From assembly GCF_023155745.1 (NCBI RefSeq), contig NZ_JAKNUS010000009.1:86288-150287 (forward strand): a stretch of DNA of 64,000 bases, written 5' to 3'. The DNA is from Microbacterium kunmingense. Lineage in GTDB: Bacteria > Actinomycetota > Actinomycetes > Actinomycetales > Microbacteriaceae. The translations under genes and the position numbers were made by a program. This document shows, one piece after another, positions 34,380 to 42,640 of the stretch (positions within the stretch are counted from its first letter, which is position 1; each line of letters starts with the position of its first letter). Below the pieces are notes generated by a model. The model was not told the origin of the DNA, made no database searches, and was given only the letters and a program-made list of their open reading frames with translations.

Positions 34380-35069
34380 TCACGCGAATTGCGCCGCCGT
34401 CGCGCGGACGAAGGCGGCATAGCCCCCGGGGGTCCGCCCCTCGTATCGACCCGAGGTCACCACCTCGGCCGCATCGCTCGCCGTGATGGCCGCGCCGAGC
34501 GCCCGCGCCGCCTGCACGAGACGGACGTCCTCGTGCTCGGGCACCTCAGTGAAGCCGCCCGCGGCGAGGTAGACGCTCGCGCGGACCCCGAGGTTGGCCC
34601 CGTGGGTGTTGCCGTTCGGGCGGCCGCGGTGGTGCGTCGCCCGCCAGTACGCGACGTGGGCCGGCGCGAGGTCGGCGAAGTCGGGGCGCACCGTCCCGAG
34701 CACCACATCGGACCCGGCGCGCATCAGCGTCACCTGGTGGCTGAGCCAGTTCGCGGGCACGACGGAGTCAGCGTCGGTGTTGGCGATCCACACCTCGGCG
34801 GGGTCGAGGGCCCGAAGGCGCCGGAGCGCTTCGACGACGCCCGCCCGTCGCGCGGCGCCGACCCGCGCCGCCGCGACCTCGATGGTCGGAACCCCGAAAT
34901 CCCGGGCGATGGCGGCCGAACGGTCGGTGCAGGCATCGAGCACCGCGACGGCCTCGACCCGCACCCCCGCGCGCTCGGCCACCTCCCTCGCCGCGGCGAT
35001 CGACGCGAGGCACCCCGGCAGCAGCTCCTCCTCGTCGTGCACGGGCACGACGACGGCCACGGCGGTCAC
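34380..35069 (-). CDS. Family 2 glycosyltransferase
   Basis: The 229-residue protein has the GT-A opening VAVVVPVHDEEELLPGCLASI and the nucleotide-sugar segment AVLDACTDRSAAIARDFG. The DXD-like motif IANTDADSVVP lies near residue 95, with a late PEHEDVRLVQAARALGA. There is no transmembrane anchor, so it is cytosolic or peripheral. Its GTG/ATG overlaps the stop of the PIG-L-methyltransferase gene by four bases. In the operon it probably transfers a sugar to the intermediate processed by the deacetylase and methyltransferase. The acceptor is unknown. Confidence 0.88.
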   Translation of the reverse strand: MTAVAVVVPVHDEEELLPGCLASIAAAREVAERAGVRVEAVAVLDACTDRSAAIARDFGVPTIEVAAARVGAARRAGVVEALRRLRALDPAEVWIANTDADSVVPANWLSHQVTLMRAGSDVVLGTVRPDFADLAPAHVAYWRATHHRGRPNGNTHGANLGVRASVYLAAGGFTEVPEHEDVRLVQAARALGAAITASDAAEVVTSGRYEGRTPGGYAAFVRATAAQFA

Positions 35070-36451
35070 AGCATCCCCGTCTCGTGCGCGACCGACCGTG
35101 CCGGGGGACGGCCGAAGACCTCGAGCAGGAAGTCATCCTCCTCATGCCGCACCACCACGGCGAGATCGCGCTGGGTCCGAAGCGCGATGTGCACGCCGTC
35201 GCCGCTCACCGGGTTGGTGTCCACCGCGTGGCGCCAGTGGCACGCGACGAGGTGTCCGTCGGGCCCGAGCGAGCCGATAGCCCGGGCGATCGCGCGCTCG
35301 AGGTCGGGGGCGTCCCAGAAGTAGCCGACCTCCGACATCACGATGAGGTCGAACGTGCCCTCGGGCCACTCCACCGGGAGCGTCGCCCGCCGCAGCTCGA
35401 CGTTCGCCCGCTCGCCCAGCCGCTCCCGCGCGGTCTCGAGCGCCGCCTCGGCGAAGTCGATGCCGAGGAGCGCGTCGCACCGCTCGGCGAGCTGCGCGGT
35501 GAGCACCCCCGTCGAGCACCCGAGCTCCACGCCCCGCGCGTACCGCGCCCGCGGCAGCGATGCCAGCAGCACCGCGCGTTTGCGCTCCTCATACCAGCGG
35601 GTCTCGAAGCCCCACGGGTCGGGGCGGCGCGCGTAGAGGTCGTCGAAGTGCTCTTCGGGCGTCGAGCCGTGCCAGGCCTCGTCGGGCACCGGGTCGTCAT
35701 CGACGCGGATCAGCGTCTCGAAGCCGCGCGTGAAGTGCTGCAGCATCCGTCCGCTCACGATCGGTTCGTCACCGGGCGCGCCGGACAGGGCGGCCGTCTG
35801 ACTGCGGTGGGCGGCGAGCGCGTCGACCTTGGCGCGACGGGTCTCGGCGCTGAGCGGTACGAGCTCGATATGACCCCAGGGCGGATCGTCGGCGGTGCCC
35901 CAGTGCCAGAGCCAGATCGGGTACGCCCGGTAGCGCACGCCGAGGTGCCGGGCGACGGCGCGGGCGGCTTCGCCGGCGATGCGATGATCACGATGCGCAT
36001 CGCCGGTCCACGGCGAGACGACCAGCGTCCTCGAGCGGGGCGTTCCCACCGTCCGCACCAGGGCCTCGATCTCGCCGGTCAGCCGCGTCTGCACGGCGTC
36101 GAGGCCGCCGTCGGTATGGCCGAGAAAAGCAACGGATGCCGCGGGGCACACCGTGTCGAGAGCCTGCCGCACCTCGCCGCGGCGCACGGAGCGCAGGTCG
36201 TCGGGCGTGTGGGTGGGCGAGCCGGGGTGGGAGTTCTCGCCGTCGGTCGCGACGACGACGATCACCCGACCGCCGCGGCCGGCGACGGTGTGCATGAGCC
36301 CGGCGACACCGAGCGTCTCATCGTCGGGGTGCGCGGCGACCACGACGAGCGCGTCGACGTCGGTGTCGGCGGAGGGGAGCCGGCGCGCGTCGAAGGCGGC
36401 CTGCCACCGCTCCTCGTCGGTGCCCGGATCGAGGTGGCTGAAACTCACCAC
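35066..36451 (-). CDS. Bifunctional PIG-L deacetylase / SAM-dependent methyltransferase
   Basis: The 461-residue protein joins two domains. Residues 30-225 form a PIG-L/LmbE deacetylase with the zinc motif AAHPDDETLG near residue 40 and GDAHRDHRIAGEAA near residue 150. Residues 260-440 form a class I methyltransferase with GVELGCSTGVLTAQLAERCDALLGIDFAEAAL as motif I. PIG-L enzymes remove acetyl groups from N-acetylglucosamine-linked substrates, as in mycothiol or GPI synthesis. It overlaps the acyl-CoA dehydrogenase gene by seven bases and the glycosyltransferase gene by four. The three genes form one unit. Confidence 0.92.
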   Translation of the reverse strand: MVSFSHLDPGTDEERWQAAFDARRLPSADTDVDALVVVAAHPDDETLGVAGLMHTVAGRGGRVIVVVATDGENSHPGSPTHTPDDLRSVRRGEVRQALDTVCPAASVAFLGHTDGGLDAVQTRLTGEIEALVRTVGTPRSRTLVVSPWTGDAHRDHRIAGEAARAVARHLGVRYRAYPIWLWHWGTADDPPWGHIELVPLSAETRRAKVDALAAHRSQTAALSGAPGDEPIVSGRMLQHFTRGFETLIRVDDDPVPDEAWHGSTPEEHFDDLYARRPDPWGFETRWYEERKRAVLLASLPRARYARGVELGCSTGVLTAQLAERCDALLGIDFAEAALETARERLGERANVELRRATLPVEWPEGTFDLIVMSEVGYFWDAPDLERAIARAIGSLGPDGHLVACHWRHAVDTNPVSGDGVHIALRTQRDLAVVVRHEEDDFLLEVFGRPPARSVAHETGML

Positions 36452-37479
36452 GGCTGTTCCGATGCGACGAGCTCGCGTCCGATCCGCGCCGCGTCGCGCG
36501 CGCCGTGATGCTGACGGAGATAGACGTGCAGGTCGGCGACCCGCCGCGCGTGCGCCTCGTCGGCGACGAGCGGGAGCGGTCCGAGGGCGAGGTCGGCGGT
36601 CTCAAGCGCGAGCGTCGCCGCCCGCGCAGTCACCGTGCGGGCCCGGTTCGCGAGCAGCCCGGCGTCGGCGCGGGGCCCGGCGGAGAACACGTCGGCGGTC
36701 TCAGCGAGCACGGCCCGCGCCGCCCACAGCGCTGCATCGGCGTCGCCCAGGTGCAGCTGCGCGACCTGGTCGGCGCGCTCGCTGCTCGCCGCCGCGTGCA
36801 GCGCCGGCAGCAGCCCCATCGCCCCGCCCCACCAGGCGGCGGCGACGCCCACGCCGCCGTGCGCGAAGCCGGGGCGACGCAGGTACCAGCCGACATCGCC
36901 GACCGGTGTGGCGGGGGTGCCGGCAAAATCTACCGGCGCGCTCACCACCTGCGAGAGGCCCCGCGCATGCCAGGGACCGGGGTGGGGCGTGACGGTGTCG
37001 TGCCGGAGCGGCACGGAGAAGAGACGGCGCTGCTCGTCGTCGACCCAGGCGGTCACGAGGGCGTGCGAGAGCGATCCGGCCAGGGAGCACCAGGGTTTGG
37101 TTCCGCGAAGCGTCCAGCCCGTGGCATCCGTTCGGACGGCTGTCAGCCGCGTGCCGGCACCCTCCGCGGCGAAGACGCCCCAGGTCGCGGTCTCGTCGGG
37201 CTCGACGCCTGCCTCGTCGAGGATGGCGAGCGCGTCGAGGTGCGGTTCGAGGATGCGCGCGGCGCCGACATCGAGGAACGCCGTTCCGGCGAGAAGCTGC
37301 CAGCGGTCGGTGAGTGAGGCGTCGGCGGGCAGCATCCGTCCGACCTCCGCAGCCCAGGCGAGGGTCACCGACACATCGACGCCGAACCCGTCGATGACCG
37401 ATGCGGCGGCGAGCGCCTGCTCGACCCCGTCTGCCGGCTCGACGAACAGCGACAGGCCGGGCGGCTGTGGTGACGTCAT
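36445..37479 (-). CDS. Acyl-CoA-dehydrogenase-like flavoprotein
   Basis: The 344-residue protein matches the divergent acyl-CoA dehydrogenase found with PIG-L and glycosyltransferase genes. It has an N-terminal helical domain, a middle beta domain with ATWGVFAAEGAGTRLTAVRTDATGWTLRGTKPWCSLAGSLSHALVTAW, and a C-terminal helical bundle. It is shorter than canonical enzymes (about 380) and I see no clear catalytic Glu, so the reaction may differ from alpha,beta-desaturation. It starts the operon at ATG 37479. Confidence 0.8.
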   Translation of the reverse strand: MTSPQPPGLSLFVEPADGVEQALAAASVIDGFGVDVSVTLAWAAEVGRMLPADASLTDRWQLLAGTAFLDVGAARILEPHLDALAILDEAGVEPDETATWGVFAAEGAGTRLTAVRTDATGWTLRGTKPWCSLAGSLSHALVTAWVDDEQRRLFSVPLRHDTVTPHPGPWHARGLSQVVSAPVDFAGTPATPVGDVGWYLRRPGFAHGGVGVAAAWWGGAMGLLPALHAAASSERADQVAQLHLGDADAALWAARAVLAETADVFSAGPRADAGLLANRARTVTARAATLALETADLALGPLPLVADEAHARRVADLHVYLRQHHGARDAARIGRELVASEQPW

Positions 37480-37560
37480 CTGGTGCGATCCTCCGCGACC
37501 AGTGTGTCTCGGGTGCCGGTTTACGCGATCCGGGCTTGTCGCGCGCGCGACGCCCTGGTA

Positions 37561-38079
37561 TCAGCCGGCGGCGACAGGCGTTGCGCCGGTGTCGCGCACG
37601 CCGCGCACGCCGATGGCCGCGCCCAGCACGATGAGAGCGAGCAACGCCAGGCCGCTGATCGCCAGGAGCGGCAGACCCCACGGCGAGGCGTCGGCGCCGC
37701 TGATGGCGTAGGTATCGGCCAGGTTCATGCCGGGCGAGAAGCTCGCGGCGAACTCCGCGGGCGCGCCGAGGACGTGTAGCCACAGGTATCCCGCCGCGAT
37801 CCCTCCCGGCCTGCTCGGCGCCCATCGCTGTCCGACGACGAGGAGCGCCAGGGCGAGGAGAGGGCCCAGCACGAGGATCGCGGGAACGAGGACCCGGTGG
37901 GTCGATCCCTGCGACGCGTCGACCTGGCGCCAGATCTCCTCGAGCGGCAGGCCCGGGACGGCGGCGAGGGGGTTCAGCACCATGATGTGGATGTACGCCC
38001 ACACCGCGTACAGCGTCACCAGGACAGTCCCGACGATGGAGATGCCGAGGGTGAGCCGCGGGCGAGGAGCGTACGCCAT
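37561..38079 (-). CDS. Four-helix membrane protein of unknown function
   Basis: From ATG at 38079 the 172-residue protein begins MAYAPRPRLTLGISIVGTVL. It has four predicted helices (IVGTVLVTLYAVWAYIHIMVL, LVPAILVLGPLLALALLVV, GIAAGYLWLHVLGAPAEF and LPLLAISGLALLALIVLGAAIGV). The ATG overlaps the hydrolase stop by one base (TGATG), so the two are co-translated. No family was recognised. Confidence 0.75.
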   Translation of the reverse strand: MAYAPRPRLTLGISIVGTVLVTLYAVWAYIHIMVLNPLAAVPGLPLEEIWRQVDASQGSTHRVLVPAILVLGPLLALALLVVGQRWAPSRPGGIAAGYLWLHVLGAPAEFAASFSPGMNLADTYAISGADASPWGLPLLAISGLALLALIVLGAAIGVRGVRDTGATPVAAG

Positions 38080-38897
38080 CAGCCGGCGACCCTCTCGGTG
38101 AGCCACTCGCGCAGCAGGCCGAGGAAGGGCTGCGGATACTCGATGCTCGGCACGTGCGCCGTGCCGGGGAAGACATGGAGGGATGCCCCGTCGACGGCCT
38201 CGGCGAGATGCTCGGCCTGCGCGCGGGCGGCGGTGGTGTCGTGTTCGCCGACGATGAAGAGGGCGGGCACCGTGATGTAGCCGAGCCGGCCGTAGGCCCG
38301 CGGCTCCATCGGCACCGGGCGGGGGTCGCCGTCGAGGAGGGGCTTGTTCTCGTGCCCGAGCTCGCGCAGTCGTTGGAGGAAGATCGGGTCGACGTCGGCG
38401 GTCTCGCGCGTCGGTCCGACGCCCCAGAACAGGGCTTCGAGCTCTACGAGGCGATCCCAGTCCCGCGCCTCCTCGGCCTCCTCGATCGGCGCCTGCAGCT
38501 CCCTCTCGCGCCCGGTGGGCTCGACGTCGGGGAAACCACTCGGGCCCGATCCGATCGTCACGAGTCCCGCCACGCGGTCGGGGTACTCCAGCGCGGTGTC
38601 GATCGCGACCGCACCGCCGTACGAGGCGCCGATGAAGATCGCCTGCTCGACCCCGGCAGCATCGAGCACCGCGACCGCGTCAGCACGGTTGGAGTACTCC
38701 ACGTCGTCGGACGGGCTGTTGCCGAACCACCGCAGGTCGTAGCGGATGACGCGGAAATCACGCTGCAAGTCCGACCACAGCGGGTCCCACATCGCCGACG
38801 TCGCGATCCCGGCGTGGAGGAACAGCAGCGCCGGAGCTTCCTCGCGGCCTGCGGCCTCCCAGTGAAGGCGCGCACCAGCGTGATCGAGCGTCGGCAT
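38079..38897 (-). CDS. Alpha/beta hydrolase
   Basis: From ATG at 38897 the 272-residue protein reads MPTLDHAGARLHWEAAGREE. It carries the oxyanion LLFLHAGIATSAMWDPLW, nucleophile elbow IGASYGGAVAID, acid in VGEHDTTAA and catalytic His in GTAHVPSIEYP. The substrate is unknown. The gene is divergent from the histidine kinase gene (86-base gap) and is followed directly by a membrane protein gene. Confidence 0.88.
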   Translation of the reverse strand: MPTLDHAGARLHWEAAGREEAPALLFLHAGIATSAMWDPLWSDLQRDFRVIRYDLRWFGNSPSDDVEYSNRADAVAVLDAAGVEQAIFIGASYGGAVAIDTALEYPDRVAGLVTIGSGPSGFPDVEPTGRERELQAPIEEAEEARDWDRLVELEALFWGVGPTRETADVDPIFLQRLRELGHENKPLLDGDPRPVPMEPRAYGRLGYITVPALFIVGEHDTTAARAQAEHLAEAVDGASLHVFPGTAHVPSIEYPQPFLGLLREWLTERVAG

Positions 38898-38983
38898 GAG
38901 GAACACCGTACCCACCGCGACGAGCGGAAGACAGGGACACGTGTCCCGTGACACCGGGACACCTCAGCTGGAACGATGAGCGG

Positions 38984-41047
38984 ATGACCCGCGCCGCCGC
39001 CAGCCGCGCCGCCACCATCGTCGCGGTGGCGATCTCGATCGTCTCGGGCATCGGCGCCCTCGCCCTCGACCTTGCGGTGCTCCCCACCCATCCGCAGCCC
39101 CCGCTGTCGTCGGGATGGTCGGGGGTGCTCCCGGGGGTGGCCATGCTCATCCCCGGTGCGCTCCTGCTGTGGCGGTTGCCGTGGCATCCGATCGCCGGGG
39201 TCCTGACGTTCTTCGGTGTCCTCTGGATCGTCGACGGCCTCGCCTCGGCGGCGGTCAACTACGCCTGGTACTTCGACCGGGACGCGTGGTGGGCCCCGCC
39301 GGCCTTCTGGTTCTTCAGCCGATTCGGGGCGGTGCTGATCTTCCCGATCATCCTGCTGCTGCTCCTCTTCCCCGACGGGCGCCTGCGCGGCGGGGCCTGG
39401 CGCATCGTCTCGATCGCCGCCATCGTGCTCGGGCTCGTGCTGCCCTTCGCCTTCCTCTTCTCCCCCGCCGAGGCGCTGAGCCTCGACAACGACGACCGCA
39501 CCGACCTGCTCGCCGCGTTCGAGCCGGCGCTTCCCACCCTCCCCCTGCCGCTCGGGGTGTGGCTCGCCCTCCTCACCGCGGCCGTCCCGTGCCTCGGGCT
39601 CGGTCTCCTCCTCGCCCTCATCGTCTGCGTCAGCCGCCGCTTCGGCGCGACCCCGGTGGAGAAGGCGCAGCTGCGGTGGCTGGTGTGGTCGGCCCTCATC
39701 TTCCTCGTGGCGCTCGTCTTCGTCTTCCCGAACGTGCCCACGGGCCTCGTCGACCTGCTGCTCGGGGTGACGATCGGGCTCGTCAGCGCCTCGGTCGTCG
39801 TCGCGGTGACGCGCTACCGCCTCTACGCCATCGACCGGCTGCTGTCGTGGACGCTCGTCTACGGCCTGCTGATCGGCGGCATCGTGCTCGTCGACGTGCT
39901 GATCGTGCTCGCCATCGGCAGCGCGATCGACGACCGGGTCGCCATGCTCCTCGCCGTCGTCGCCGTCACCATCGCCTACGCCCCGCTGCGCGGCACGCTC
40001 TACGCGATCGCGAGCCGCCTCGTCAGCGGCCGCCGCGGCGACCCCTACGCCGTCGTCTCGTCACTCGGCGAACGACTCGACCGCGCCCCTGACGCGCCCG
40101 CGCAGCTCGCCGAACTCGCCGCCGCGGTCGCCGAGGCCTTCGGGTCGCGCTCGGTGCAGGTCGAGCTCGACCGCCCCCGCGGCGAGGCGATGGTGGCGAC
40201 CTACGGCACACCCATCGCCGATGCCGCGGAGGTGCCCATCGACCACCGCGGCGAGATCATCGGACGCATCCTCATCGAAGCCGGCCGCCGCCCCGTCGTC
40301 TCCACCCGCGATCAGCGCCTCCTCGGCGATCTGGTGCGGCTCGCCGCCGCCTCGGTCCGCAGCGCCGAACTCGGGCGCGAGCTGCAGGCCGGGCGCGAGA
40401 AGCTCGTCCTCGCCCGCGAGGAGGAACGCTCGCGTCTGCGCCGCGAACTGCACGACGGCCTCGGCCCCCTCCTCGCCGGCGTGAAACTGCGCCTGGAGAC
40501 CGCCCGCAACCTCGCCGACCGCGATCCCTCGCGCTCGCTCGCGCTCGTCGACGCCGCGATCGACGACCAGTCGGAGGTGATCGGCGAGATCCGCCGGATC
40601 GTGCAGGACCTCCGGCCACCGGCTCTCGACGACCTGGGGCTCCTCGGCGCGCTCGACCAGCAGGCCGCGCGCCTGAGCGGCGGCGGCATGGCGGTGACAG
40701 TGACGGGCGCGGTGCCGCCCGATCTGCCGCCCGCCGTCGAGGTCGCGGCATTCCGCATCGCCTCGGAGGCGCTGGTGAACGCCCACAAGCACTCCGGGGC
40801 CGCCCGCGTCGAGGTGCGACTCGGCGAAGAGGACGGGATGCTGCGCCTCCAGGTCTCGGACGACGGGCGCGGTCTCGCGGTCGCAGGCTCTACGGGAGTC
40901 GGGTTGCACTCGCAGCGCGAGCGCGCCGCCGAACTCGGCGGCACGCTCGAGGTCTCCTCGCGAAAGGGCGAGGGCACCGTCATCCGCGTGCTTCTCCCCC
41001 TCCGATCAGACACCGCACGACAGCAGGTGGTCGCCGATGTCGGCTGA
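38984..41047 (+). CDS. Membrane sensor histidine kinase, NarL/DesK type with GAF-like domain
   Basis: The 687-residue kinase has about nine to ten N-terminal helices up to residue 340, a GAF-like region (residues 360-460), and a HisKA_3 dimerisation domain. The phospho-acceptor His490 lies in RRELHDGLGPLLAGVKLRLE. The HATPase domain carries ALVNAHKHSGAARVEVR and DDGRGLAVAGSTGVGLHSQRERAAELGG. ATG at 38984 follows a GAGCGG-like site. It overlaps the response regulator gene by 11 bases, so the pair is a complete two-component system. The large membrane part suggests it senses envelope or membrane stress; the signal is unknown. Confidence 0.92.
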   Translation: MTRAAASRAATIVAVAISIVSGIGALALDLAVLPTHPQPPLSSGWSGVLPGVAMLIPGALLLWRLPWHPIAGVLTFFGVLWIVDGLASAAVNYAWYFDRDAWWAPPAFWFFSRFGAVLIFPIILLLLLFPDGRLRGGAWRIVSIAAIVLGLVLPFAFLFSPAEALSLDNDDRTDLLAAFEPALPTLPLPLGVWLALLTAAVPCLGLGLLLALIVCVSRRFGATPVEKAQLRWLVWSALIFLVALVFVFPNVPTGLVDLLLGVTIGLVSASVVVAVTRYRLYAIDRLLSWTLVYGLLIGGIVLVDVLIVLAIGSAIDDRVAMLLAVVAVTIAYAPLRGTLYAIASRLVSGRRGDPYAVVSSLGERLDRAPDAPAQLAELAAAVAEAFGSRSVQVELDRPRGEAMVATYGTPIADAAEVPIDHRGEIIGRILIEAGRRPVVSTRDQRLLGDLVRLAAASVRSAELGRELQAGREKLVLAREEERSRLRRELHDGLGPLLAGVKLRLETARNLADRDPSRSLALVDAAIDDQSEVIGEIRRIVQDLRPPALDDLGLLGALDQQAARLSGGGMAVTVTGAVPPDLPPAVEVAAFRIASEALVNAHKHSGAARVEVRLGEEDGMLRLQVSDDGRGLAVAGSTGVGLHSQRERAAELGGTLEVSSRKGEGTVIRVLLPLRSDTARQQVVADVG

Positions 41048-41696
41048 ACCGATCCGGGTGATCCTCGTCGACGACCACCCCGTCTACCGCGAGGGGCTGT
41101 CGATGCTGCTGGAGTCGATGGACGGCATCGAGATCGCCGCGACCGCCGCCGACGGCGCCGAAGCGATCGAGGCGACCGACGGCGCCGACGCCGACGTCGT
41201 CGTGATGGACGTGCAGATGCCGCGGCTCGACGGACTTGCGGCGACGAAGGAGATCGTGGCGCGGCATCCGCATCTGGCCGTCGTCATCCTCACGATGTCG
41301 GAGGACGACGAGACCGTCTTCGCCGCGATGCGCGCCGGCGCCCGCGGGTATCTCGTCAAGGGGGCCAGCCAGCACCAGATCCGGGCGGCCATCACCGCCG
41401 TCGCGGGCGGCGAGCTCGTGTTCGGCGCCGCCATCGCACGGCGCGTCGCCGAGTTCTTCACCACGGGGCCCGCCTCCTCGCCTGCCGCGGAGGTCTTCCC
41501 GCAGCTGACCGCACGCGAGCGCGAGATCCTCGACCTGCTCGCCGCGGGGCGGTCGAACCCGCAGATCGCGCAGACGCTCTTCCTCTCACCCAAGACCGTG
41601 CGCAACAACGTCTCGAACATCTTCGCCAAGCTGCAGGTCGCCGACCGGGCCGAGGCGATCGTGCGCGCCCGCGACGCGGGACTCGGGCGGTCCTGA
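41037..41696 (+). CDS. NarL/LuxR-family response regulator
   Basis: The 219-residue regulator has a receiver domain with acidic pair DDH at residues 12-14 and phosphorylation site Asp58 in VVVMDVQMPRLDG. A C-terminal LuxR helix-turn-helix follows: LTAREREILDLLAAGRSNPQIAQTLFLSPKTVRNNVSNIFAKLQVADR. It is the cognate partner of the overlapping histidine kinase gene. A four-helix membrane protein gene follows on the same strand and is a likely target or operon partner. Confidence 0.95.
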   Translation: MSAEPIRVILVDDHPVYREGLSMLLESMDGIEIAATAADGAEAIEATDGADADVVVMDVQMPRLDGLAATKEIVARHPHLAVVILTMSEDDETVFAAMRAGARGYLVKGASQHQIRAAITAVAGGELVFGAAIARRVAEFFTTGPASSPAAEVFPQLTAREREILDLLAAGRSNPQIAQTLFLSPKTVRNNVSNIFAKLQVADRAEAIVRARDAGLGRS

Positions 41697-41808
41697 GGTC
41701 CCGGGCCGAGGTCGGGACAACGGCGGGACGCCGCACCCTGGGAGCCCGGGTCGGCCGGACGGGAATCTGGAATCACCAACCAGAGCCGCCCGAAAGGCAC
41801 ACACCACC

Positions 41809-42522
41809 ATGGATCTCTTCACCTCCACGCCCGCCCCTGCCCCCGCCGCCGCGGCACCCGCCGCGCCCGTCGCGAAGAAGAAGGTGCGCGAGCCGCTCGC
41901 TCCCGTCCGTCCGAACCGTCTGCAGCGCATCGGCGGCGCCGGACTGATCGCCGCACCGCTGCTATTCACGGTCGGGTTCCTCACCTCACCGCAGCAGACC
42001 TCGCCGGGCACCGCCGGCTACATCGAGTCGCTCGCCGCCGACCCGGCGCTGAGCCTCGTCTCGGCCAACGCCCTGCACTACGGCTGGGTCGCGCTCGTCT
42101 TCGGCGCCCTCGCCACCCTGGGCCTCCTCCGCGGCCGCCGCGGCCGGGTCTTCCTGCCGATCGCCGCCGTGATGACGGCCTTCGGTGCCGTGCAGATGTC
42201 GGGTCTGCTGCTGTCGGACTGGTTCCTCGTCAGCGCCGGCAACGTGCTCTCGATCGACAATGCCGTGCTGATGGACACCGTCGCGAAGGAATGGTCGGTC
42301 GCGATCTGGCAGTTCTCGGGCATGATCGGCGGGCTTGTCGGGATCGCGCTGCTCTCGCTCGCCCTCGCACGGGCGAAGGCCGTCTCGTGGTGGATCGCAC
42401 CGCTCGGCTTCCTGCCCTGGATCCTCCCGGCCTTCGGCCTCGGCCCCATCGGCGTGATCCTCGCGCTCGTCTGCTACGCCCCGCTGATGATCGCCGGAGC
42501 GCGACTGATCGCCGCCCGCTGA
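41809..42522 (+). CDS. DUF998-like multi-helix membrane protein
   Basis: The 237-residue protein has an Ala/Pro-rich cytoplasmic N-terminus to about residue 45. About six helices follow: IGGAGLIAAPLLFTVGFL, LHYGWVALVFGALATLGLL, FLPIAAVMTAFGAVQMSGLLLSDWFLV, IWQFSGMIGGLVGIALLSLALA and GLGPIGVILALVCYAPLMIAGA. The AAAGG ribosome site precedes the ATG. It stands 112 bases after the response regulator gene and has its own terminator, so it may be the regulated output of the two-component system. Confidence 0.75.
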   Translation: MDLFTSTPAPAPAAAAPAAPVAKKKVREPLAPVRPNRLQRIGGAGLIAAPLLFTVGFLTSPQQTSPGTAGYIESLAADPALSLVSANALHYGWVALVFGALATLGLLRGRRGRVFLPIAAVMTAFGAVQMSGLLLSDWFLVSAGNVLSIDNAVLMDTVAKEWSVAIWQFSGMIGGLVGIALLSLALARAKAVSWWIAPLGFLPWILPAFGLGPIGVILALVCYAPLMIAGARLIAAR

Positions 42523-42537
42523 TCCCCCTCGCGCCTC

Positions 42538-42569
42538 ACGGCCCGGTGACCGCACGGTCGCCGGGCCGT
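42538..42569 (+). terminator. Strong hairpin after the DUF998-like gene
   Basis: ACGGCCCGGTGACC (42538-42551), a four-base loop GCAC, and GGTCGCCGGGCCGT (42556-42569) form a 14-pair stem with one mismatch. There is no U-tract, as often seen in GC-rich actinobacteria. Confidence 0.7.
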
Positions 42570-42640
42570 TGGGCGTGTTCCGGTCCAGCGGTCACGAGGT
42601 GGACCTGTCGACACGGGGCGAGCGGTGCTTCACTGTCGGG

